In this document: piece by piece, positions 16,304 to 24,886 of the stretch
Position numbering within the stretch: the stretch's first letter is position 1
How the letters are laid out: each line of letters starts with the position of its first letter
Assembly (NCBI GenBank): GCA_966211965.1
Contig: CBIHON010000034.1
Coordinates: forward strand, 1-53,172
Source of the DNA: CBIHON01 sp966211965
GTDB lineage: Bacteria; Pseudomonadota; Gammaproteobacteria; Burkholderiales; Burkholderiaceae_D
Length of the DNA stretch: 53,172 nucleotides
Direction of reading: 5' to 3'
Notes under the pieces: generated by a model
Told to the model about the DNA's origin: nothing
The model's input: only the letters and a program-made list of their open reading frames with translations
The model's database searches: none
Made by a program: the position numbers and the translations under genes

Positions 16304-16804
16304 ATGAAAAAAATCGGATTCTTAACGCCGTTTTTCCTTTGCGTGCATCTGTCGGCCCATGCCGGGCAGTGCGTCTTGTCCAGCGCTATTCCTGAAAAAA
16401 TCGTGGAACGTGCCAGCTGGATTCGATCGAAGAGCGGCGAACATACGATAAAAATCCACAACACCAACATCAATGCCCGCGGCTATGTCCGTTATGGCGG
16501 TCCTGTCGAAGTGCTCGACCGCTCGGAGCAGACGATATGCAAGGCTGAAGCGGAACTGCTCGAACAGCCCTTCGTGTTTGCCGAAGACCGCTACTTTTAT
16601 TTTTTGTCAGGCGATTCGACTGATGTAAGCGTTCAGGCTCTCGATCTGAAAACCTGCAAGCTGGCTTGGCAAAGTCCGGTCTACCATCGGAACAATTCGC
16701 CGGTCATCGTCGAAGTGGATTCGGCGCTGTATCTTTCGAAGAAAAAGGTGCCGCTCAAAAACGACTGCCTGCCCGGTATTCCGTCCGCGGCAAAACAGCA
16801 ATAA
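16304..16804 (+). CDS. Exported protein, candidate immunity partner of the amidase
   Basis: This 166-residue protein has a clear Sec signal (M-K-K-I-G-F-L-T-P-F-F-L-C-V-H-L-S-A-H-A, cleavage after about residue 19). The mature part of about 147 residues contains Cys pairs and a strand-rich middle. I recognise no family. Its position directly after a cytosolic-looking amidase, on the same strand, fits a periplasmic immunity protein that blocks an amidase delivered from sister cells. That role is inference. The upstream in-frame extension to 16244 lacks a ribosome site and would bury the signal peptide. Confidence 0.65.
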   Translation: MKKIGFLTPFFLCVHLSAHAGQCVLSSAIPEKIVERASWIRSKSGEHTIKIHNTNINARGYVRYGGPVEVLDRSEQTICKAEAELLEQPFVFAEDRYFYFLSGDSTDVSVQALDLKTCKLAWQSPVYHRNNSPVIVEVDSALYLSKKKVPLKNDCLPGIPSAAKQQ

Positions 16805-16833
16805 GAGATGAAGAGCAGTTGGTCATACGCGCC

Positions 16834-18237
16834 TCAATGATCGCGAGCCGATAGGGAAGCCAGCAGAGTTTGTGCCAGACGCTGTGCAAACACGCGCAGT
16901 TCCGGCACTGCGGTCGCTTCCCAATAGCGCGCTTTCAGCAGAGGGCCTATGTAATACATCGCTTTTGATGAATTGCCTCGGGCATCGATCAGCGCGCAGT
17001 TCTCGGCGACCTCCAGGCCCAGGCGCAAGGAATCGCCACACATCAATCCCTCCTGCATCATTTGCCTTGTCAAGGTATCGCCGGTGCGCACAAGGTCGGA
17101 TGAGGGGCCGGTGCAATTGATGACGCGGCCGACCTTCAGGACCGCGCTTTTATCCTGATGACGGGGCCGCCATATGACTTGCACGCCCTCTTCCTCCTCA
17201 CGGAAATCGAGAATCCGGCCTGCCAGTATTTTGACCGCACCCGACCCGATCGATTGCCGGAACAACGCATACGGCCGCGGCGCCACGCGATGCCGATGGC
17301 TGTCCCAATAGGGGCGCAGATGGCGCAGGAAGCACTTCTTCTCGGCAGCACGTAGGTTTTGCCAGAGCGCATGCGTATGCGGGCGCAACGCCGCGATCAC
17401 TTCGCGCCAGTCGTCACCGGATTGGGCTCTCGCGGCAATGTGATTCCGGATTGCGCGCAAGAGCTTGCGCACGCTATGCCGCATGTCTTCATTCAATTGC
17501 GGCAAAGGATCGTGCGGCAGCGCAACGCGTACGAACCGGTGTGCTTGTGGCAACAGCCCGTGTCTTGAGAGCGCATACACCGTCCCTCCAGGGGCGCGGT
17601 TCGCCAGTGTGGCGCAGATATCGACGGCCGTGAGGCCGGTGCCGATCAGCAGCGTTGCTCCTCTAGGTTCGCCGGCATCGATGTCCGTTGCGGCCCAGGG
17701 GTCGCGCACATAACGCGAGCTGCGATAGAAGCGGGCGTTTTTGACCGGAGGATCTTGCGGCGCTTCGTGGCCGGAGGCCAGCACGATCCGGTCGGCTTCG
17801 AAGCTGCGGCCGTCCGCGAGATGGATTCTTGCTCCGGAACGGTGGCGCAACTGTTCGATGCGCGCCGCTTCACCGCATATGCGCAGCAAGGAGGTGTTCC
17901 CGCGATGCTGGCTTTCCGTTTGGTCGAGCAGCCATGCCAGGTAATCGCCATATACCCGGCGTGAGACAAATGAGGAAGGCATGGTGGCCGCATCGATGCG
18001 CTGGCAGAAGCGTAGAAAATGGTCCGGATCGTCCGGCAGCGCACTCATGTTGCCGGCAGGGACGTTGAGTATATGCTCCTCGCACAGCGTGCTATAGGCG
18101 AGGCCGCGCGCCATGGCGGCGGATCGTCGTTCCAGCAGCAGGATTTGCAGCGCCTCGCCTGGCTTTTTTTGACGCAGCAGTTGAACCGCGGTGAGTGTTC
18201 CGCTGAATCCTGCGCCGATGATCAATATGGTTTGCAT
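16834..18237 (-). CDS. FAD/NAD(P)-binding oxidoreductase-like protein
   Basis: This 467-residue protein opens with a dinucleotide-binding motif, I-I-G-A-G-F-S-G-T-L-T-A (residues 5-16). A second Rossmann-like motif follows at L-L-I-G-T-G-L-T-A-V-D-I. The pattern fits the FAD-NAD(P)-binding family seen in uncharacterised oxidoreductases and N-hydroxylase relatives. Substrate is unknown. The ATG at 18237 matches the start of the flavin-binding strand; the frame stays open upstream to 18342. It is divergent from the XRE-cupin gene across a 143-base region holding a large operator-like palindrome. Confidence 0.85.
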   Translation of the reverse strand: MQTILIIGAGFSGTLTAVQLLRQKKPGEALQILLLERRSAAMARGLAYSTLCEEHILNVPAGNMSALPDDPDHFLRFCQRIDAATMPSSFVSRRVYGDYLAWLLDQTESQHRGNTSLLRICGEAARIEQLRHRSGARIHLADGRSFEADRIVLASGHEAPQDPPVKNARFYRSSRYVRDPWAATDIDAGEPRGATLLIGTGLTAVDICATLANRAPGGTVYALSRHGLLPQAHRFVRVALPHDPLPQLNEDMRHSVRKLLRAIRNHIAARAQSGDDWREVIAALRPHTHALWQNLRAAEKKCFLRHLRPYWDSHRHRVAPRPYALFRQSIGSGAVKILAGRILDFREEEEGVQVIWRPRHQDKSAVLKVGRVINCTGPSSDLVRTGDTLTRQMMQEGLMCGDSLRLGLEVAENCALIDARGNSSKAMYYIGPLLKARYWEATAVPELRVFAQRLAQTLLASLSARDH

Positions 18238-18354
18238 CCGGGGACCGGTTCGTTTTGGATTAGTTGGTGATGATAGCGTCAAGGCGCCGCCCAGAAGGGC
18301 GAAGTGCGGTTGTGCCTCCTGCCGGATCATCATTTTAAGCACACTTGCCGTGTT

Positions 18355-18385
18355 CTCATATTTGGAATATATTCACAAATATGAG
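18355..18385. promoter_or_regulatory. Operator-like nested palindrome at the XRE-cupin start
   Basis: Arms CTCATATTTG (18355-18364) and CAAATATGAG (18376-18385) flank a second perfect palindrome, GAATATATTC (18365-18374). The right arm covers the predicted ATG at 18381, so binding here could block both the divergent FAD gene promoter and the regulator's own expression. Symmetry is directly visible; the regulator binding it is inferred. Confidence 0.6.
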
Positions 18386-18998
18386 AAATCAAGCGCTTAA
18401 TCATTCCGTACCCTGTTCCGAGCCCAGCGCGGATGAAATCCCCGATCCAATGGAGCAGCGCCTTGCGCTTCGATTAGCGGCGTTGCGGACAGAACGTGGC
18501 TGGTCGCTTGATGAGCTTGCCAATGGCAGCGGCATCAGCCGCGCCACCTTATCGCGTCTTGAGCGCGGTGAAACCAGTCCGACCGCAAGCCTGCTCGGCA
18601 AGTTATGTGCGGTCTACGGGATCAGCATGTCCCGGCTGATTGCCGGAATTGATCAGCAGTCGGCAAGCCTGGTTCCGCGCGCTGCCCAGCCGGTCTGGGT
18701 TGACCCGGAATCCGGATTCCGCCGGCGCATCGTTTCGCCGTCGTCGCGCGATTTCAAAATGGAAATGGCCGAGGGAACGCTGCCCGCAGGCGCGGTTGTC
18801 TCCTACGACGCACCTATCGTGCAAGGCATGGAACTCCATTTGTGGATACTGGACGGCATCCTCGAATTGACGATCGACGGCAATACATACCGTTTGACTT
18901 CGGGCGATTGCCTGCGGACGCATATGCGCGGCGCAGCCCGCTTTGCTTGCCCTGGCCCGGTTGCCGCGCACTACGCAATTCTCAGCTGTGAGCCATGA
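18381..18998 (+). CDS. XRE family regulator with cupin domain
   Basis: This 205-residue regulator has an N-terminal helix-turn-helix (about residues 30-80: W-S-L-D-E-L-A-N-G-S-G-I-S-R-A-T-L-S-R-L-E-R-G-E). A C-terminal cupin barrel (about 125-200) contains H-L-W-I-L-D-G-I-L-E-L and L-T-S-G-D-C-L. Such proteins often sense a small ligand through the cupin. The ATG at 18381 lies inside the operator-like palindrome; M-E-Q-R-L-A-L-R at 18450 is an alternative. The stop overlaps the next start by ATGA. Confidence 0.87.
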   Translation: MRNQALNHSVPCSEPSADEIPDPMEQRLALRLAALRTERGWSLDELANGSGISRATLSRLERGETSPTASLLGKLCAVYGISMSRLIAGIDQQSASLVPRAAQPVWVDPESGFRRRIVSPSSRDFKMEMAEGTLPAGAVVSYDAPIVQGMELHLWILDGILELTIDGNTYRLTSGDCLRTHMRGAARFACPGPVAAHYAILSCEP

Positions 18999-19612
18999 CG
19001 ATCATGCCTATTCCCTCCAATCAGCTTGATCCGCAAATTGCGAGCGGACGGCAGCTCCCCACTGTGATCGAACTCGATAGCGCCGCGTTTACCCGGCATA
19101 TCCACGCCCTGGCCGATCTTCTGGTTGATGGTGTCCGGAACGGGGCGTGCCTTGGTTTTCTCCTGCCGTTTCATCATGAGGACGCGATGCGTTTTTGGGG
19201 GCCGCTGCAGGCGCATTTGCAAAGTGGTGCTTGCCGCCTTTTTGTCACGCATGATGCCTCCGGCGCAATAGCAGGGACTGTGCAGCTATGGCTCAACGCA
19301 CCGCCGGCCGGCGCTCACCATGCCGAAATTGCCAAGCTGCTGGTGCATTCGACGGCGCGCCGATGCGGCCATGGGCGTGCCTTGATGAACGCCGCTGAAG
19401 CGACTGCTCGTACCATGGGGCGCAGCCTGCTTGAGTTGCGTACCCGCAGTGGCGATGCCGCGGAACGGCTGTATCAGGATCTCGGCTTTCAATTGGCCGG
19501 TGTTATTCCCGGATATTCGATTGCACATGACGGCAGCCTGGAAGCGATGAGTTTCATGTACAAGCAGTTGCCTGCGGCGCAGAGTGTGCCGCAGGATTGC
19601 GGTCCGCCGTAA
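18995..19612 (+). CDS. GNAT family N-acetyltransferase
   Basis: This 205-residue protein has the GNAT acetyl-CoA site R-R-C-G-H-G-R-A-L-M-N (the Q/R-x-x-G-x-G/A variant) preceded by A-E-I-A-K-L-L-V-H. The typical A-E-R-L-Y-Q-D-L-G-F follows. The substrate is unknown. It overlaps the XRE-cupin gene by four bases, so the regulator probably controls its own enzyme. Confidence 0.88.
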   Translation: MTIMPIPSNQLDPQIASGRQLPTVIELDSAAFTRHIHALADLLVDGVRNGACLGFLLPFHHEDAMRFWGPLQAHLQSGACRLFVTHDASGAIAGTVQLWLNAPPAGAHHAEIAKLLVHSTARRCGHGRALMNAAEATARTMGRSLLELRTRSGDAAERLYQDLGFQLAGVIPGYSIAHDGSLEAMSFMYKQLPAAQSVPQDCGPP

Positions 19613-19742
19613 AGGCGCAGCTGCCTTTCCCATAAAAGCATCTGATGTCGAGTCCGCTTTGCTCGAAGTGCAGGCTCGCGTCTCTTCTGCTGTCCACGGT
19701 TAGATCATTGCTTCAAGAATTATTGCTTCAAGACGGAACGCC

Positions 19743-20957
19743 ATGACTCATTATTTCGGTGCCAAACACAATCCGCAAAAAGCCTGGACGCGTCTGGCCT
19801 TGATCGGGATCGCGCTGCTGATTTTTCCATTCGTCGCATCCAACTTCGGCAATTCATGGGTGCGCATCATGGACATCGTGCTGTTGTATATCATGCTGGC
19901 GCTGGGTCTCAATATTGTCGTCGGTTTCGCCGGCTTGCTCGATCTGGGGTATATCGCGTTTTACGCATTGGGCGCATATATGACCGGCTTGCTGGCGTCG
20001 CCGCAATTTGCAGTGGTGCTGGAGTCGGTCGTAAACCATTATCCCGTCATCGGGAAGACGCTGGTATGGATGTTGGGGCCGGAGATCACGCGAAACGGCA
20101 TCCACTTGTCGGTATGGTTCATCGTCCCGCTCGGCGCCGTATTGGCGGCTTTTTTCGGCGCGCTGCTCGGCGCCCCGACGCTCAAATTGCGTGGCGACTA
20201 TCTGGCCGTCGTGACGCTCGGTTTCGGGGAAATCATCCGTCTCTTCATCATCAATCTCACCGCGCCGATCAATATTACGGATGGACCGAGAGGCATCGAC
20301 ATGATCGACCCGATCCGGATTTTCGGCGTGTCGCTGCGTGGCGAACTTGGCTCCGGAGGCAACCTGCATTTCGGCAGTTATGCGATGCCATCCGTGAATG
20401 CCTATTACTTTCTGTTCCTGGCCCTGTGTGCCGTGATTATCTTCGTGACCGCACGCTTGCAGAATTCGCGCCTCGGCCGCGCTTTCATAGCGATCCGCGA
20501 AGATGAAATCGCAGCCAAGGCGATGGGCATCAATACCCGCAATATCAAATTGCTGGCATTCGCAACGGGCGCCTCTTTCGGCGGCGTCGCCGGAGCGATG
20601 TTCGCCGCGTTCCAGGGTTTCATCTCGCCGGAGTCGTTCTCGCTGGCGGAGTCGATCACGGTGCTATCCATGGTGATCTTGGGCGGCATAGGGCATGTTC
20701 CCGGCGTCATATTGGGGGCGGTGATGCTTGCGGCTTTGCCGGAGATTTTGCGTCACGTCGTCGAGCCGCTGCAAAACGTTTTGTTCGGCCAGGTGTTGAT
20801 GCCGGCTGAAGTCTTGCGGCAATTGTTGCTTGGCCTGGTGATGGTGGTGGTCATGTTGAAGCGGCCGGCCGGGCTGTGGCCTTCGCCTAAATATGAGGAT
20901 CGGTCGAGCCGTGATAAAGACCTCGCCGAAAAATCCCTGGATGCCGTTGCGGCATAA
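19743..20957 (+). CDS. livM: Branched-chain amino acid ABC transporter permease, LivM type
   Basis: This 404-residue membrane protein has about ten helices and the LivM hallmarks: G-L-L-D-L-G-Y-I-A-F-Y-A-L-G-A-Y, L-R-G-D-Y-L-A-V-V-T-L-G-F-G-E-I, and the coupling loop G-R-A-F-I-A-I-R-E-D-E-I-A-A-K-A-M-G. It should form a channel with LivH and be driven by LivG and LivF. None of those genes, nor a LivK receptor, is adjacent, which is unusual. A good terminator follows at 21012-21033, so it is a single-gene unit in this window. Confidence 0.93.
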   Translation: MTHYFGAKHNPQKAWTRLALIGIALLIFPFVASNFGNSWVRIMDIVLLYIMLALGLNIVVGFAGLLDLGYIAFYALGAYMTGLLASPQFAVVLESVVNHYPVIGKTLVWMLGPEITRNGIHLSVWFIVPLGAVLAAFFGALLGAPTLKLRGDYLAVVTLGFGEIIRLFIINLTAPINITDGPRGIDMIDPIRIFGVSLRGELGSGGNLHFGSYAMPSVNAYYFLFLALCAVIIFVTARLQNSRLGRAFIAIREDEIAAKAMGINTRNIKLLAFATGASFGGVAGAMFAAFQGFISPESFSLAESITVLSMVILGGIGHVPGVILGAVMLAALPEILRHVVEPLQNVLFGQVLMPAEVLRQLLLGLVMVVVMLKRPAGLWPSPKYEDRSSRDKDLAEKSLDAVAA

Positions 20958-21011
20958 GAGAGGCGCACGAACGAACAAATCATTTTTGACACTGTTGGCA
21001 CTTTGGCCTCC

Positions 21012-21033
21012 GCCGGCGGTCGCCGGCTTTTTT
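21012..21033 (+). terminator. Intrinsic terminator after livM
   Basis: GCCGGC arms around a GGTC loop followed directly by T6, about 55 bases after the livM stop. Confidence 0.85.
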
Positions 21034-21179
21034 ACCGCAGGCGACCGTCGTTGTTGTTTGGCTGTATACTGCACGCCAGTCGGCGCTCAAGGCGGTGTCG
21101 AGTCATGAGGGCCGCACGGGAATAACTTGCACAACTTACTTCTGTGCGGCCTCCGAGTAGAATTCCCCCGAGTGATGAA

Positions 21180-21689
21180 ATGACTGTCGAGATCCGAATA
21201 GCCACGCCGTGTGATGCCGCTTGCGCATGCAAGGTGGTGCGCCGTTCTATCTCCGAATGCTGCGGCGAGGACCACGGCAACGACGCCGCCATTCTCGAAG
21301 CCTGGCTGGGCAACAAGACCGCCGAAAACGTGGAGGCATGGATCCTGTCGCCGGCAAATTTTTCCGTGGTGGCGGTCGCCGACAATGCGGTAGCCGGTAT
21401 TGCGATGCTCACGCGCGGCGGGAAAATCGTGTTGTGCTATGTGAGCCCCGAACAGCGGTTCAGCGGCATCGGCAAGGCATTGCTGCAGGCGTTGGAGGCG
21501 CAGGCGAAAACCTGGAACCTGCGTACACTCAGCGTGGTCAGCACCACGACCGCCAAGACCTTTTATGCGCGCAACGGCTATAGCCAACGCGGCACCATCC
21601 AATCGCCTTTCGGCATCGAACTCATCTCGTTTTCCAAACGGCTTGCTACCGGCAGCTATCCGCGGAAAATTTTCTGCAACTGCGGCTGA
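21180..21689 (+). CDS. GNAT family N-acetyltransferase
   Basis: This 169-residue protein has the GNAT core: V-V-A-V-A-D-N-A-V-A-G-I-A-M-L, then L-C-Y-V-S-P-E-Q-R-F-S-G-I-G-K-A-L-L (acetyl-CoA site) and T-F-Y-A-R-N-G-Y near the C-terminus. The substrate is unknown. The start at 21180 gives M-T-V-E-I-R-I-A, a common GNAT opening. It is separated from the sulfate operon by 149 bases that probably contain that operon's promoter. Confidence 0.87.
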   Translation: MTVEIRIATPCDAACACKVVRRSISECCGEDHGNDAAILEAWLGNKTAENVEAWILSPANFSVVAVADNAVAGIAMLTRGGKIVLCYVSPEQRFSGIGKALLQALEAQAKTWNLRTLSVVSTTTAKTFYARNGYSQRGTIQSPFGIELISFSKRLATGSYPRKIFCNCG

Positions 21690-21838
21690 GCAGGCCGCAC
21701 TGCAGCCGGACCCATTTTTTTGTCCGGATTCCTCCATATGCAAATTTCAAATAACGACCGGCGAAAGCATTCGTTCTTTTTTTGAGCGCATTTCTTTACT
21801 CTGATGGCTTCAGAAAATGCTCAATAGGAGAGTCTACG

Positions 21839-22846
21839 ATGTTGTTGAAGCGCTTAAGTCAGCTGGTATTCGCCGTCACCCTCGCTGTCCCGCCGGTCTA
21901 CGCGGCCGAGGTTTCGTTGCTGAATGTTTCATACGATCCGACGCGTGAGTTCTACCAGGATTTCAACAAGGCTTTCGCCAAGCAATTGAAGGCCAAGTCC
22001 GGCGACGATCTCAAGGTCAAGCAGTCGCATGGCGGCTCCGGCAAGCAAGCCCGCGCGGTCATCGATGGTATTGAGTCGGACGTGGTCACGCTGGCATTGG
22101 CTTACGACATCGATGAAATCGCGCAACGCGGCTTGATTGCCAAGGATTGGCAAAAGCGCCTGCCGCACAATAGTTCGCCGTATTCCTCCACCATCGTGTT
22201 CCTGGTGCGAAAAGGCAATCCGAAAGGCATCAAGGACTGGGGCGATCTGGTCAAGCCTGGGGTGGCGGTAATTACACCGAACCCAAAGACTTCCGGCGGC
22301 GCGCGCTGGAACCATCTGGCGGCATGGGGCTATGCATTGAAACAGCCGGGCGGCAGCGAGGCCAGCGCGAAGGAATTCATCAGTAAGCTGTACCGGAACG
22401 TGCCGGTGCTGGATTCCGGCGCGCGCGGCGCGACCACCACTTTTGTTGAACGCGGCATCGGCGACGTGTTGCTGGCCTGGGAAAACGAAGCTTTGCTGGC
22501 CATCAAGGAGCTGGGGTCGGACAAGGTGGAAATCGTCGCGCCGACTGTCAGCATTCTGGCGGAGCCGCCGGTCGCGGTGGTTGACAAGGTGGTCGACAAG
22601 CGCGGCACGCGCAAGGTGGCGGAGGCGTACTTGCAATACCTGTACACCGACGAGGGCCAGGAAATCGCGGCTCATCACTATTACCGTCCGACCGTCGAAA
22701 AAATCGCGAAGAAATATGTGAATCAATTTCCCAAGGTGAAATTGTTCACGATCGATGAAGTCGCAGGCGGCTGGACTCAGGCGCAGAAGACACACTTCAC
22801 CGATGGCGGCGTGTTCGATCAGATTTACCAGCCGGGCAAAAAATAA
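21839..22846 (+). CDS. sbp: Sulfate ABC transporter substrate-binding protein
   Basis: This 335-residue periplasmic protein has a Sec signal (cleavage after P-P-V-Y-A-A, about residue 21). It then shows the Sbp/CysP pattern: L-L-N-V-S-Y-D-P-T-R-E-F-Y, H-G-G-S-G-K-Q-A-R-A-V, V-V-T-L-A-L-A-Y-D-I and N-P-K-T-S-G-G-A-R-W-N. These motifs bind sulfate through backbone amides. AGGAG lies upstream of the chosen ATG. It heads a seven-gene sulfate-uptake block ending in cysB. Confidence 0.96.
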   Translation: MLLKRLSQLVFAVTLAVPPVYAAEVSLLNVSYDPTREFYQDFNKAFAKQLKAKSGDDLKVKQSHGGSGKQARAVIDGIESDVVTLALAYDIDEIAQRGLIAKDWQKRLPHNSSPYSSTIVFLVRKGNPKGIKDWGDLVKPGVAVITPNPKTSGGARWNHLAAWGYALKQPGGSEASAKEFISKLYRNVPVLDSGARGATTTFVERGIGDVLLAWENEALLAIKELGSDKVEIVAPTVSILAEPPVAVVDKVVDKRGTRKVAEAYLQYLYTDEGQEIAAHHYYRPTVEKIAKKYVNQFPKVKLFTIDEVAGGWTQAQKTHFTDGGVFDQIYQPGKK

Positions 22847-22859
22847 TTTCTGCCGTTCC

Positions 22860-23063
22860 ATGGTTTATTCCCGTTCGACGCGGCTGTTGCATCACGTTGG
22901 TGAAAAGCGTGTACTGCAGGAGCATCGCTACGGCAAGCCGGTCTATGCCGCCAACGAGCCGCCGGCACTCGCGAGCGAAGCGATCGCGCTGCTCAAGGGA
23001 TCGGCGCTGGCCAAGGCCGCCGGTTTGAAGGGCAAGAAAGTCGCTTTGAGCTTGATCTTTTAA
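22860..23063 (+). CDS. Small protein in the sulfate operon, 67 aa
   Basis: The gene begins 13 bases after sbp and ends 11 bases before the EAL-like gene, so it is inside the operon. The protein opens M-V-Y-S-R-S-T-R-L-L and ends with a Lys/Ala/Leu-rich segment (A-K-A-A-G-L-K-G-K-K-V-A-L-S-L-I-F). It is basic and appears soluble. I do not recognise it; it does not show the pattern I associate with the small OscA/DUF2292 proteins found in some sulfur operons. Retention between conserved genes argues that it is real. Confidence 0.68.
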   Translation: MVYSRSTRLLHHVGEKRVLQEHRYGKPVYAANEPPALASEAIALLKGSALAKAAGLKGKKVALSLIF

Positions 23064-23074
23064 CGGAGACCCCC

Positions 23075-23965
23075 ATGCCTTTTCCCGAGCTCGAAAAGTA
23101 CCTGGAACGCCTTGCCGATGCCGGGCAAGCCGGCGCGCGCATCTGGCTGGACGGCGCTGGCCGAGTGCAGGGGCGTTATTTCAACTGCACGCTGACCAGC
23201 GCTTTCCAACCGGTTCGGATGGTCGATTCGATCGGCATTGCAGGCTTCGAAGCTTTTGTACGCAGCTATTCGGAAAGGGATTCCGGCTTGTCCTTATGGC
23301 GTCTGCTGGATCATGCTGCCAGCGATGATGAGTCGATAGAGCTTGATCGTTTATGCCGCATGCTGCACGCCATCAATTTCTACCGGCAAGCTGATACAGG
23401 GCAGGCGGATCTGTACCTGAGCGTGCATGACCGCTTGCTCGCTGCCGTGGAGAGTAACCACGGCACGGCTTTCCGTCGCATTCTTGACGGGCTGGGATTG
23501 CCGGTCGAAAAGATCGTATTGCAGTTGCCGGCGGTGGTGCGCAACCAGGGCTGGTTGCTCTCGCAGGTGGCGGACAACTATCGCCGCAACGGCTTTCGTT
23601 TCGCGCTCAACACTACGGATGCAACAGAAGTGCTAGGTCTGCTGGAGCGAGTGCGGCCGGATGTGATCAAGGTCGATGCGCGTGAAATCGTGAACGAGGA
23701 GGCGGCCTTGAAGTTGCTTGTGCGGACGCGCGAACTCGGGATACGCGTGATCTTCAAACGCGTGGACAACCTAAAGGCCTTGAATATCTTGCGCAGTCTT
23801 GGCCTGCGCGGCGAGCAGGCGATCCATGCGCAAGGCCATCTATGGGACCTGCCGCAGGCTGCGCTGGGTGCCTTCAAGCTTTCGGTGCCTGTCACGCCGC
23901 TTCCGGAGCCGCTCGATATTCAAAACCATTCTATCGACATGCAAAAAAATTCGTTCGCTTTATAA
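23075..23965 (+). CDS. Degenerate EAL domain protein in the sulfate operon
   Basis: This 296-residue protein has the outline of an EAL phosphodiesterase domain (about residues 40-280), including F-Q-P-V and D-V-I-K-V-D. Catalytic positions are altered: the E-A-L motif reads E-A-F (59-61), the metal-binding Asn is replaced (L-S-V-H-D-R), and the D-D-F-G loop reads N-T-T-D. Cyclic di-GMP hydrolysis is therefore unlikely, and a binding or protein-interaction role is more plausible. It lies between the small gene and cysT, on the same strand. Confidence 0.85.
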   Translation: MPFPELEKYLERLADAGQAGARIWLDGAGRVQGRYFNCTLTSAFQPVRMVDSIGIAGFEAFVRSYSERDSGLSLWRLLDHAASDDESIELDRLCRMLHAINFYRQADTGQADLYLSVHDRLLAAVESNHGTAFRRILDGLGLPVEKIVLQLPAVVRNQGWLLSQVADNYRRNGFRFALNTTDATEVLGLLERVRPDVIKVDAREIVNEEAALKLLVRTRELGIRVIFKRVDNLKALNILRSLGLRGEQAIHAQGHLWDLPQAALGAFKLSVPVTPLPEPLDIQNHSIDMQKNSFAL

Positions 23966-24021
23966 CGACTGGATGCGAATATTGCGCCTTGTTAGTTGTA
24001 TTGGTAATAAAGAGGGCGGTT

Positions 24022-24885
24022 ATGCATGTTGCAGTAAGCACATCCAGGGAGAAGAAAGTCGCGTTTCGGGTCATGCCCGGCTTTCGGCTATCGCTTGGCT
24101 TCACGATTTTTTACCTCAGCCTGATCGTCTTGATTCCGCTCTCGGCTGTGTTCGTGAAGACCTTCAGCATGACATGGGAGGCATTCTGGAGCGCGGTCAG
24201 TTCGGAGCGGGTGGTGGCCTCTTATCAATTGAGTTTTGGCGCTTCCCTGGTCGGTGCTGCGATCAACGTGGTGTTCGGCGGCATCGTCGCCTGGGTGCTG
24301 GTGCGCTATCGTTTCCCGGGTAAAAAAATCATCGATGCGCTGGTCGATTTGCCGTTTGCCTTGCCCACCGCTGTGGCCGGGATCGCGCTGACCGCCCTGT
24401 ATTCGTCCAATGGCTGGCTCGGGCGCAACCTCGAACCGATGGGGATCAAGGTTGCTTTCACACCGCTGGGCGTGATCGTTGCGCTGACTTTCATCGGCTT
24501 GCCCTTCGTGGTGCGCACCGTGCAGCCGGTGCTGGAAGAGGCCGAACGCGAACTGGAGGAGGCGGCCGCAAGTCTCGGCGCCAGCCGTCTTCAGACGTTT
24601 TTTCGCGTCGTGTTGCCGACCATTTTGCCGGCCTTGCTGACCGGCTTTGCGCTGGCTTTCGCACGCGCCACCGGCGAATACGGTTCAGTTATTTTCATCG
24701 CCGGCAACATGCCGATGGTCTCTGAAATCACACCGCTGTTCATCATTGCCAAGCTGGAGCAATACGACTATGCCGGCGCGACCGCAATTGCGGTGGTCAT
24801 GCTGTCGGTGTCTTTCGTGCTGCTGCTGACGATCAATGTGTTGCAAGCCTGGACCCGCAATCGAGGTCAATTCAAGAAAGTTTGA
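24022..24885 (+). CDS. cysT: Sulfate ABC transporter permease CysT
   Basis: This 287-residue protein has six membrane helices and the permease coupling loop E-E-A-A-A-S-L-G-A-S-R-L-Q-T-F-F-R-V-V-L-P. It pairs with CysW. The ATG at 24022 follows an AGAGGGCGG purine tract; the longer open frame overlaps the EAL-like gene and is not needed. It ends two bases before cysW. Confidence 0.95.
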   Translation: MHVAVSTSREKKVAFRVMPGFRLSLGFTIFYLSLIVLIPLSAVFVKTFSMTWEAFWSAVSSERVVASYQLSFGASLVGAAINVVFGGIVAWVLVRYRFPGKKIIDALVDLPFALPTAVAGIALTALYSSNGWLGRNLEPMGIKVAFTPLGVIVALTFIGLPFVVRTVQPVLEEAERELEEAAASLGASRLQTFFRVVLPTILPALLTGFALAFARATGEYGSVIFIAGNMPMVSEITPLFIIAKLEQYDYAGATAIAVVMLSVSFVLLLTINVLQAWTRNRGQFKKV

Positions 24886-24886
24886 T

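Noticed and set aside
15791..16804. A nearby type VI secretion locus
   Set aside because: No Hcp, VgrG, PAAR, TssB/C or ClpV-like gene is present in the window.
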